Shown here piece after piece: positions 36,522-43,796 of a DNA stretch of 64,000 bases. The DNA is from Streptomyces diastatochromogenes (lineage in GTDB: Bacteria; Actinomycetota; Actinomycetes; Streptomycetales; Streptomycetaceae), in the NCBI RefSeq assembly GCF_002242805.1, contig NZ_MCGQ01000045.1:22786-86785 (forward strand), given 5' to 3'. The notes beneath the pieces are model-generated. The model saw nothing but the letters and a program-made list of their open reading frames with translations. It had not been told where the DNA came from and made no database searches. The translations under genes and the position numbers were made by a program. Each line of letters opens with the position of its first letter. The stretch's first letter is position 1.

Positions 36522-36692
36522 ATGAAAAAGGGAGCCTCGGATTACGACGCCTGGCTGTACTCGCGTACTCCCTCCCAGGCCGAGGGCGAGCGCGACGAGC
36601 CGGCCGAGCGCGCGGCCACGGAGCAGCACCCGGATGTCCCCAGGACCGAGCCGTCCCAGGCGGAAGGAGAGCGGGTGCAGGACGCCGAATAG
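36522..36692 (+). CDS. 56-residue protein with two PSQAEGER repeats
   Basis: A small ORF starts at ATG 36522, six to seven bases after AAAGGGGG. It reads MKKGASDYDAWLYSRTPSQA and continues hydrophilic and acidic, with TPSQAEGER near residue 16 and EPSQAEGER near residue 43. PSQAEG motifs are familiar to me from small uncharacterised actinobacterial proteins. There is no signal peptide or cysteine, and disorder is likely. It lies 171 bases after the M14 fusion gene on the same strand. A processed-peptide precursor or a disordered adaptor is possible; no modification enzyme is adjacent. Confidence 0.62.
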   Translation: MKKGASDYDAWLYSRTPSQAEGERDEPAERAATEQHPDVPRTEPSQAEGERVQDAE

Positions 36693-36761
36693 ACGCTTTT
36701 CGTTCAGGCGGGTCTTTGAGCCGAGGACCGGCCTCAGAAAGCTGCGGGGTGATCTTCTGGA

Positions 36762-36882
36762 AGGTCACGCCCGCCCAGGCCGGCATCATGCCGGTCGCCA
36801 CCAGCACATCGCACCCCTCGGCCGCCGCGGTGACCGCCTCGAACTGGCCGGCGATCACCGCGGCCGCGGTCGCGCCCGGCAC
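36762..36882 (-). pseudogene. glycosyltransferase remnant
   Basis: The minus-strand frame from 36882 reads AAVIAGQFEAVTAAAEGCDV followed by LVATGMMPA. This matches a segment I recall from GT1-type (MGT/vancomycin-type) glycosyltransferases, where it is followed by a conserved serine-rich loop. Here similarity ends within about 40 codons and runs into unrelated sequence, and no other part of the gene is present nearby. The right edge abuts the stop of the ricin-B/RlpA gene. It is most likely a fragment left by deletion or recombination. Confidence 0.55.
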
Positions 36883-36883
36883 C

Positions 36884-37714
36884 TCAGTTCAACACGGTCT
36901 GGGTGACGACGATGTGGCCGTCGTCGGGGTCGACGCTCCCGCCGAGCCGGCTGAAGGCGCCGTCGGTCAGGTCAAGGCACTTGGGTTCCTGGGGAGTCTG
37001 GGTGAAGGTTCCCCGGTCGTTGACGCGGACCACCAGGGACCTGCCGTTGGCGGTGTTGGTCACCTGGACCCGTGTGCCGAACGGCAGTTGCGGCTGACGG
37101 CTGAGCGATGTCGCCGCCGTGTCGGCATTGTTGTCGAACAGCTCGCCGCTGGCCGTGAGGGCGCCGGGCGGCTGAGGGCCGTAGTGCGTCGCCCAGCACT
37201 GGTCGGTGGCCTGCGTGGCCGGTGCGGTCCACTTCTGGTTGGCGGCGCCGGTGCAGCTCCAGATCTGGGTCCGGGTGCCGTTGGCGGAGGTGTTGCCGGT
37301 GACGTCCAGGCACTTGTTCGCCTGCGGGTTGACGATGTCGTGGGCGGCGGTGGCGGTCCACTTCTGGTTCGCGCCGCCGCTGCAGGACCACAGCTGGGCC
37401 TTGGTGCCGTCGGCGGTCGAGTTCCCGGTGACGTCGAGGCACTTGCCGAGGGCGCGGAGGGTGCCGTCGCTGCCGACGGTCCACTGCTGGGCGGCGGTGC
37501 CGTTGCAGTCGTAGAGCTGGACGGCCGTTCCGTCGGCGGAGCTTGCTCCGGCGACGTCGAGGCACTTGCCGGCGAGGCCGGTGATGGTGCCGGTGGCGGC
37601 CTGGGCCGGGGCGGCGGTGAGCAGCCCGGTCGGCACGGCGAGGACGGCGACGGCGAGGACGGAACGTAACAGGGATGAAGGTGTGGGGGGTTGTGCGGGC
37701 AAGGGGGAGTTCAC
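36884..37714 (-). CDS. secreted ricin-B lectin plus RlpA/expansin-like protein
   Basis: The start is taken as GTG 37714, giving 276 residues with a standard signal peptide (SLLRSVLAVAVLAVP, cleaved after AQA); GTG 37753 is possible but lies only about seven bases from the predicted transcription start. Residues ~40-165 are a ricin-B/CBM13 trefoil with three units (GKCLDV...QLWSCSGGANQKW). Residues ~170-276 are a double-psi beta-barrel of the RlpA/expansin kind (CWATHYGPQPPGALTASGE, then VRVNDRG and CLDLTDGAF). This would bind glycan and loosen or remodel a polysaccharide outside the cell. Which glycan is not evident. Confidence 0.82.
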   Translation of the reverse strand: MNSPLPAQPPTPSSLLRSVLAVAVLAVPTGLLTAAPAQAATGTITGLAGKCLDVAGASSADGTAVQLYDCNGTAAQQWTVGSDGTLRALGKCLDVTGNSTADGTKAQLWSCSGGANQKWTATAAHDIVNPQANKCLDVTGNTSANGTRTQIWSCTGAANQKWTAPATQATDQCWATHYGPQPPGALTASGELFDNNADTAATSLSRQPQLPFGTRVQVTNTANGRSLVVRVNDRGTFTQTPQEPKCLDLTDGAFSRLGGSVDPDDGHIVVTQTVLN

Positions 37715-37766
37715 AGCCTCTCGCGATGGGCGGATGAGTGGGATCAGACCCACCCGGCAGACCTGG

Positions 37767-37796
37767 AACCTAAAAGGTCTGTACCAATCGCGTCAA
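37767..37796 (-). promoter_or_regulatory. promoter of the ricin-B/RlpA-like gene
   Basis: On the minus strand TTGACG (37796-37791) is followed by an 18-base spacer and TAGGTT (37772-37767), a near-consensus principal-sigma promoter. The start would fall near 37760. Confidence 0.65.
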
Positions 37797-37839
37797 GGGG
37801 TGAACTGGCCGATGAGGGAAGGGAGTTGTAGCCCCTCGG

Positions 37840-38778
37840 TCACCGCCGATCGAGTCGCCGGGAAGCCGGCTGTGGGGCGATGTCGTAGCGCAGGCTCCGT
37901 GGCGGCACGGGTCGGTGCCGGTGACGGTTGATGAGGGTCACTCCGGCCACGACGACGCCTCCGCCCAGGAGTTCGACCGGGTGAGGGACCTCCCCGAGCC
38001 AGACGAAGGACACGGCGAGCGCCACCGGCGGCACCAGGTACAGCGCCGCGGTGGAGACCGCGAGCGGCAGTCGAGCGACGGCGTAGCCCCAGATGACGAA
38101 CCCGAGCGCGGAAGGCAGAAGCCCGAGGAAGGCGGCGCACAGCAGAGCGTCGGCCGGGGCCCGGGGCAGGGCGCGTACCGCTGCCGGTATCAGCGGCAGG
38201 GCGAACACGGTGCCGGCGACCATCGCGTAGGTCGCGACCTCCAGGCCCGTGTACCGGCGCAGGAGTGGCTTCGTGGCGCAGTGGTAGACACCCTGGACGA
38301 CGGCCGCGGCCAGGACGACCAAGGACGCGGCGGTGAATCCGGAAACGCCGTCCGCCAGGGTGACGACGGCGGTTCCCGCGAGGGCGATGGCACTGCCGAT
38401 GACGATGTTGCGGGTCAGTGGCTCGGACAGGAAGGCACTGCCGAGGAGGATGCTGAACACGGGTGCGGCCGCGATCAGCAGGCTGGCCGTTCCGGCTTCG
38501 ACATGGATCTCCCCCCAGTTCAGCAGGATCTGGTAGGCGGTCATACCGGTGAAGCCGCACAGGGCGATCAAGGGCAGGTCGCTCCGCTTCGGCAGCCGCA
38601 CCCGGGCGAAGGGCGCTACGGCGACCAGCGCGACGGCGGCGATGGCCAGGCGAAGGAACGACAGAGCCGCCAGACCGAGTCCGTCGACACCGACACGGAT
38701 CGCCGGAAACGCGGACGCCCAGAGCGCGACCGTGCCGGCCAGGGCCAGGAGGCGGGGAGAGGCGAAGCGGGTCATCAC
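37840..38778 (-). CDS. EamA-family (DMT) transporter
   Basis: The 312-residue protein has ten hydrophobic segments in two EamA halves. WASAFPAIRVGVDGL opens the first, ASLLIAAAPVFSILLGSAFLSEPL closes it, and AALYLVPPVALAVSFVWLGE is the matching element of the second. EamA proteins export amino acids or other small metabolites. The first codons are GTGATG; either may be used and no good ribosome site precedes them. It is divergent from a LysR regulator whose start region contains an inverted repeat, so induction by that regulator is likely. Confidence 0.85.
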   Translation of the reverse strand: MMTRFASPRLLALAGTVALWASAFPAIRVGVDGLGLAALSFLRLAIAAVALVAVAPFARVRLPKRSDLPLIALCGFTGMTAYQILLNWGEIHVEAGTASLLIAAAPVFSILLGSAFLSEPLTRNIVIGSAIALAGTAVVTLADGVSGFTAASLVVLAAAVVQGVYHCATKPLLRRYTGLEVATYAMVAGTVFALPLIPAAVRALPRAPADALLCAAFLGLLPSALGFVIWGYAVARLPLAVSTAALYLVPPVALAVSFVWLGEVPHPVELLGGGVVVAGVTLINRHRHRPVPPRSLRYDIAPQPASRRLDRR

Positions 38779-38890
38779 CCGCCTACCGTGTCCCCGTCGA
38801 ATGAAAAGGTCCAGTTAGGGTTTGTTCCCGATGGCCATAGAGATGCTTAATCACACAGCTCATCGGCCGGATGTAGGGCAAAAGCCAATC

Positions 38891-38918
38891 TTGATTTTTC
38901 CTTCGTCAAGCTTAAGAT
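38891..38918 (+). promoter_or_regulatory. LysR gene promoter, probably leaderless
   Basis: TTGATT (38891-38896), a 16-base spacer and TAAGAT (38913-38918) end six bases before the LysR ATG at 38925. No ribosome site is present, so transcription and translation probably begin together. Confidence 0.5.
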
Positions 38919-38932
38919 CGACTTATGCTTGA
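38906..38932. promoter_or_regulatory. LysR operator candidate over the -10 and start codon
   Basis: TCAAGCTTAAG (38906-38916) and CTTATGCTTGA (38922-38932) form 11-base arms with one mismatch around ATCGA. The dyad covers the -10 box and the first codons of the LysR gene. Binding here would block the regulator's own transcription, the usual autoregulation in this family, and would also face the divergent EamA promoter. Confidence 0.6.
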
Positions 38933-39863
38933 TGTGCGTCGGCTCAGGATTCTGCACCATCTGGCCACCTACGGAACGGTGGCAGCGGCCGCTGATGCCT
39001 TGCATCTGACCGCGCCGGCCGTTTCCCAACAGCTCGCGGTGCTCGAGCGCGAGGCCGGAATGCCCGTGGTGGAGAAGCAGGGCCGCACCTTGAGGCTGAC
39101 CGCCGCGGGGGAGCTGCTGGTGGCGCACGCCGAAGTCGTCCTCGGTGACCTTGCGGCGGCGGAGTCCGACCTCGCGGCCCTGCGCGGAGGGCGACGCGGA
39201 CTGATCCGGGTGGCCGCGTTCGCCTCGGCCGCCCGCACACTCCTGCCCCGGGTGTACAGGGCGCTCGCGGAACAGGCCGCCGACTCGGCGCCCGCCCTCA
39301 CGGTCCATCTCGTCGAACAGGAACCCGACGCGGCTCTGGAGGCCCTGCGTAAACGTGAGACGGATGTGGCCGTCGTGCACAGCTACACCGTGCTGCCCCG
39401 CAACTTCCCGTCGGGCAGCGAACAGGACGTGCTCATGGAGGACCCGGTCGTAGCCGTTCTCCACCCCGATCATGCGCGGACTCTGGGGCTCACCCCCGGC
39501 GAACCGGCGGACCTGGTCGACTTCGCGCACGACCCGTGGCTGGCCCCGGCGCCGGACACGTCCTGCTACGAGATGATCCAGCGCACCTGCGGCGCCGCCG
39601 GTTTCGTGCCCGACATCCGCGTACGGAGCAGCGACTTCTCCGTGCTGACAGCACTGGTGGCCGCAGGTGCCGGCGTAGCCCTGGCTCCTCGCCTGGCCGT
39701 ACCCGACAACGCCGAGGGCGTCAGTCTCCACCCGCTGGTGACACCGGTCAGCAGAACCGTCTTCACCGTCAGCCGCTCGGGCACCGCCCACAGACCCGAC
39801 ATCCATCTGCTGGGTTCCCTGCTGAAGGAGGCGGCCACCGGTGCCGCATCGGCTGTGCGCTGA
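38925..39863 (+). CDS. LysR-type regulator
   Basis: The protein is 312 residues. The winged helix occupies residues ~3-60 (LRILHHLATYGTVAAAADAL, then APAVSQQLAVLEREAG), and the effector domain has the usual two-lobed pattern with a final VAAGAGVALAPRL. It is divergent from the EamA exporter, a common pairing in which a LysR protein senses the exported metabolite. The start is fixed by the -10 element and dyad immediately upstream. The effector is unknown. Confidence 0.88.
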   Translation: MLDVRRLRILHHLATYGTVAAAADALHLTAPAVSQQLAVLEREAGMPVVEKQGRTLRLTAAGELLVAHAEVVLGDLAAAESDLAALRGGRRGLIRVAAFASAARTLLPRVYRALAEQAADSAPALTVHLVEQEPDAALEALRKRETDVAVVHSYTVLPRNFPSGSEQDVLMEDPVVAVLHPDHARTLGLTPGEPADLVDFAHDPWLAPAPDTSCYEMIQRTCGAAGFVPDIRVRSSDFSVLTALVAAGAGVALAPRLAVPDNAEGVSLHPLVTPVSRTVFTVSRSGTAHRPDIHLLGSLLKEAATGAASAVR

Positions 39864-39888
39864 GACGCGCTGACCGGGAGCGCGGCCC

Positions 39889-42159
39889 CTATTGCGGCAG
39901 CGTCGCCGCCTTCCGGGCCGGTGCCCTGGTGACAAGACGTCGTAGCGACCACCAGTTCGCCTCCCCGGCCAAGGACATCACCGCGGGCACGAGCAGCGGT
40001 CGTACGACGAGTGCGTCCATCGCCACGGACAGGGCGACGGTGACGCCGATGAGCTTGATCGTGGTGATGCCGGAGCCCGCCAGGCTGAGCAGTACGGCGG
40101 CGACCACCGCGGCCGATGCCGTGAACAGCGGTGCTGCCGAGGCGAGTCCGGCCGCGACAGCCGCCGTGGTCCGGTCCGTGCGCCGGTGCTCTTCCATCAC
40201 TCTCGCTAGCAGCAGCACCTCGTAGTCCAGGGACAGTCCGAAGGCGAGACAGAACACGGTGACCGGGCTCATGATGTCGGTCTGGCCGGTGACGGTGAAC
40301 GGCCCGAGCAGCGACCGCAGATGGCCCTCCTGGAAGATCCAGACCATGGCGCCGAAGGTCGCGGTCATGCTCAGCGCGTTCATCACCAGCGCCTTGACCG
40401 CGAGGAAGAGCGCGCCTCCGGTGAACATCAGCAGCAGGACCAGGGTCGTCGCCACGACGATGGCGACGGCCGTCGGCAGGCGGGAGGCGACGGCGTCACG
40501 GACGTCGAGCAGGCGGGCCGGTGGCCCGGCCACGAGTGCGGTCGTGGGAGCGTCGGCGGCGCGCACCGCGCGGGCCAGGCGCACACTGGCCGGCCCGAAG
40601 GGTTCGGACGGGCCGCGGACGGCGAGCCAGGTACCACCGGCGGGGGAGAGGTGGCGCCTGGCGAGAACCCCGCAGTCGGCCGCTGCGGCGCAGGGGCGGG
40701 GCAGTCGTTCGCCGTGTGCGTAGACGCCGGTCGCCGTCCGTACGGACCTGGCGCCCGGCAGTGCCGACAGGTGCCGGGCGTAGGCGTCCAGTGCCGCCGT
40801 GCGGGAGGCGCTGCGGCCCGGTGCCCAGCCGGGCAGGATGACGTCCACCTCGGCGCCGCCGAACTCCGGGAACACCGAACGCAGTTCACGCGTCGCCCGG
40901 ACCACGGGGGCGTCGCCGGGCAGCACACGCTCGTCGCTGAGGGCGAAGGCGACATGCCGGAACGGCAGCGCGCACAGCGCGAGCGCCAGGGCCGCCAGTA
41001 CGGCGACCACGATCCGGCGGCGGGTCACCGCATGGGCCAGCTGCCGCCACCCGCGGCCGGTGCGGCCCGCGCCGCGCCACCGGGCGAACCGGTCCCGGTC
41101 ACCGAGGCGACCGCCGCGACAGGAGAGCCCCGCCGGGACCAGCACCAGGGACACCACGGTGGCCAGGGCCACCACGGGGACGCCCGCGTACGCCAGTGAC
41201 CTCAGGAACGGCAGCGGGAAGACGAGCAGCCCGGTCAGCGACAGCGCGACGATGCTCGCGGAGACCAGCACCGTACGGCCCGCGGTGGCCATCGCCCGCG
41301 CGACGGCGGCCTCGTGCGCCGCACCGCCGTTGCGTTCCTCCCGGTAGCGGGCCACCAGGAAGAGGCTGTAGTCGACCGCCAGCGCCAGCCCCACCGCGGT
41401 CGTCATGTTCAGCGCGTACAGCGACACCTCGGTGAACGCGGACAGCACCCGCAGCACGGCCAGCGTGCCGGCCACCGCGACCAGCCCCACGGCCAGCGGG
41501 AGACACGCGGCACCGAAGCTGCCGAACACCCAGAGCAACAGCAGCAGGGTGGTGGGGAGGGCGACCAGTTCCGCCCGGCGCAGGTCCCGCCGGCTCTGCG
41601 ACTGCAGGTCCCTGACCACCAGGGCGGCACCCGAGACCGTCACCCGGAGGGTCCCGTGCCCGCCGGTGACCGCGGGGACCAGACGGTTCACCGTGGTGTG
41701 GTGCGTGTCCGACACCAGCCGCACCAGGACCAGCGCAGCCCGCCCGTCCTTGGCACGCAGGGCCGCGTCCGGCGGGCCGCTCACGTGCGTGCCGCTCACA
41801 TCCGTACTGGTCACGGGGCCGGTCCAGTACGACTCGGCGCCGGCCACCTTCGGGTCCGCGAGCACCCGCGCCACCAGGCGCCGGCCGTCCTCGCGGACGG
41901 CGGGGGAGTCGACCGACCCGGACGACGTCCGTGCCAGCAGCGCCAGATCGGGTACGCCGCCATGGAACTGTTCGGTCAGCAGGGCGTCGGCCCGCAGAGA
42001 GGACGCTCCCGCGGGCGCCCACCCGCCGGTGACGAGATGTCCGGTCACTCCGTGTCCCACCACTGCGGAGGCGGCGGCGAACAGCAGGGTCAGGACGATC
42101 ACGGCCCGCCGGTGCCGGGCGGCGGCCCGGCCGAGCGCCACCGACGCGGCTGTGATCAC
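39889..42159 (-). CDS. MMPL/RND-family transporter
   Basis: The protein is 756 residues from GTG 42159, just after GGGAGGG; GTG 42174 would add five residues. It has the MMPL layout: one N-terminal helix (AVIVLTLLFAAASAVVGHGV), a large extracytoplasmic domain, five helices with GLALAVDYSLFLVARYREE, then a second domain and helices with AFGLSLDYEVLLLARVMEEH. Proton-relay aspartates are present in both DYS/DYE motifs. MMPL pumps export lipids, siderophores or drugs. It converges with the LysR gene (25 bases between them) and lies upstream of nothing obviously related, so its cargo is unknown. Confidence 0.87.
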   Translation of the reverse strand: MITAASVALGRAAARHRRAVIVLTLLFAAASAVVGHGVTGHLVTGGWAPAGASSLRADALLTEQFHGGVPDLALLARTSSGSVDSPAVREDGRRLVARVLADPKVAGAESYWTGPVTSTDVSGTHVSGPPDAALRAKDGRAALVLVRLVSDTHHTTVNRLVPAVTGGHGTLRVTVSGAALVVRDLQSQSRRDLRRAELVALPTTLLLLLWVFGSFGAACLPLAVGLVAVAGTLAVLRVLSAFTEVSLYALNMTTAVGLALAVDYSLFLVARYREERNGGAAHEAAVARAMATAGRTVLVSASIVALSLTGLLVFPLPFLRSLAYAGVPVVALATVVSLVLVPAGLSCRGGRLGDRDRFARWRGAGRTGRGWRQLAHAVTRRRIVVAVLAALALALCALPFRHVAFALSDERVLPGDAPVVRATRELRSVFPEFGGAEVDVILPGWAPGRSASRTAALDAYARHLSALPGARSVRTATGVYAHGERLPRPCAAAADCGVLARRHLSPAGGTWLAVRGPSEPFGPASVRLARAVRAADAPTTALVAGPPARLLDVRDAVASRLPTAVAIVVATTLVLLLMFTGGALFLAVKALVMNALSMTATFGAMVWIFQEGHLRSLLGPFTVTGQTDIMSPVTVFCLAFGLSLDYEVLLLARVMEEHRRTDRTTAAVAAGLASAAPLFTASAAVVAAVLLSLAGSGITTIKLIGVTVALSVAMDALVVRPLLVPAVMSLAGEANWWSLRRLVTRAPARKAATLPQ

Positions 42160-42315
42160 TTGCCCTCCCGTCACCCCTGCCCACGCGACCGGCCGTTCTC
42201 CGGGCGGTCGACCTACCGATCAACGGCGGGCACGGGCGCGCGCAACGCGGTACGGGAGGGCTGTCCACGATCGTGTGATCGTCGGCACGACATCTGCCTC
42301 GGCCCGGACGGTCGA

Positions 42316-43728
42316 TCAGGCCGCGTTCGAGGGCCGGATGTTCTGGTTGAGGCGGAACAGGTTCGTGGGATCGTAGGTGTCCTTCACCCTGACCAGACGT
42401 TCGTGCACCGCGTCGGGGTACGCGGCGCGCACCTTGTCCTCGGCCGCGTCGCCGGTGAAGTTGACGTACATGGTGCCGCGGCCGTGGCGGGCGATCTCCT
42501 CGCGGGCGGCGCGGGCCCAGGCGACGGACCGGTCGAAGCCCGTCGCATCCGGGGACCGCGTGATCACGTTGCACAGCACGCTCGGATCCCGCTGGCTGAA
42601 GGCCGTGGAGTCGGCCGGCACGCGGGCGAAGGCACCGCCCAGATGGTGCAGATGGAGTTCGCTGGCGGGCGTGGGAGTCGTCAGGTGGCGACGCAGTACG
42701 GCGTCGAGCGCGGCGTCGGACGGCTCGATGAACGCCGACGTGAAGTAGTTGTGCGCCCCGGCCGTCCACAGCGGGTCGAGCAGTGACTGCATGCCGATGT
42801 ACGGCATGGGGCCCATGAGGTCGGCCAGCGGTGTCCCCAGCGTCCGCAGCGGGCCGACGGCCGCCTCACCGGCCGCGGGGTCGCCCGCGTACATGCCGGC
42901 CAGCACCACGATGCGGGTGCCGTGGACCTCCGGCGGCAGGAAGGGCAGTGGGGGTGCCGTGGTCAGGTTGACCAGGGTCGTCAGCTCGTCGGGCATGCCT
43001 CCGGTCAGCTCGCGCCAGCCCGTGACCACCTGCCGGGCCTGCTCCAGGGGATAGACGATCAGGCCGGCCAGGACCTGCGGCCCGACCGGGTGCAGCTGGT
43101 ACTCGAGCGAGGTCACGACACCGAAGTTGCCGCCGCCACCCCGCAGGGCCCAGAACAACTCGGCGTTCTCCCGCGGGTCCGCGCGCACCACACGGCCGTC
43201 CGCGGTGACCACCTCGGCCGCCGTCACGTTGTCGGAGGCCAGACCGTGGCGGCGCAGCAGCCAGCCCACGCCGCCGCCGAGCGTGAAGCCCGCGATACCG
43301 GTCGAGGAGACCAGGCCACCGGTCACGGCGAGACCGAAGGCTTGCGTCTCATGGTCGAGGTCGCCCCAGGTCAGACCGGTCTGGGCGATCACCCGGCGGC
43401 GTACGGGATCCACCATGGCGCCCTTCATGGGCGACAGGTCGATGACGATGCCGTCGTCGCAGGTCGAGAACCCGGCGATACTGTGGGCGCCACCGCGCAC
43501 GGCGACGAGCAGGTCCTGACTGCGTGCGAACTCGACGGCGCGCATCACGTCCGCGGTCCCGGCGCACCGCACGATCAGGGCCGGGTGCTTGTCGTGGGCC
43601 GCGTTCCAGACCGTGCGGGCCTGGTCGTAGTCGGCGTCGCCGGGGCGGACGACAGTGCCGCGCAGGCCTGCCTCCAGTTCGGCGACGGTGGCGTCCCCCA
43701 GGACGCCCTTTGCCGTGTCGATCGACAT
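42316..43728 (-). CDS. BBE-like FAD-linked oxidase
   Basis: The 470-residue protein begins at ATG 43728, seven bases after GAGGAG. The FAD-binding PCMH domain has VRGGAHSIAGFSTCDDG, with His82 as the likely covalent flavin attachment, and FTLGGGVGWLLRRHGLASDN, where the cysteine of doubly linked enzymes is absent. The C-terminus is the BBE motif YDPTNLFRLNQNI. Such enzymes oxidise sugars or secondary-metabolite alcohols and amines with O2. It lies 68 bases downstream of the SARP-type regulator on the same strand and may be co-transcribed with it or controlled by it. No export signal is seen. Confidence 0.87.
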   Translation of the reverse strand: MSIDTAKGVLGDATVAELEAGLRGTVVRPGDADYDQARTVWNAAHDKHPALIVRCAGTADVMRAVEFARSQDLLVAVRGGAHSIAGFSTCDDGIVIDLSPMKGAMVDPVRRRVIAQTGLTWGDLDHETQAFGLAVTGGLVSSTGIAGFTLGGGVGWLLRRHGLASDNVTAAEVVTADGRVVRADPRENAELFWALRGGGGNFGVVTSLEYQLHPVGPQVLAGLIVYPLEQARQVVTGWRELTGGMPDELTTLVNLTTAPPLPFLPPEVHGTRIVVLAGMYAGDPAAGEAAVGPLRTLGTPLADLMGPMPYIGMQSLLDPLWTAGAHNYFTSAFIEPSDAALDAVLRRHLTTPTPASELHLHHLGGAFARVPADSTAFSQRDPSVLCNVITRSPDATGFDRSVAWARAAREEIARHGRGTMYVNFTGDAAEDKVRAAYPDAVHERLVRVKDTYDPTNLFRLNQNIRPSNAA

Positions 43729-43796
43729 GGTCGGCTCCTCGGTGCGAGTGGTTGTGCTGACACTCGGGACCGTAGGCAGTGCCTCTTAGCATCCAC

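Noticed and set aside
42266..42275. CACGATCGTG palindrome upstream of the MMPL gene
   Set aside because: Only ten bases, with a nearby partial copy; expected by chance at this GC content and not placed on a recognisable promoter.
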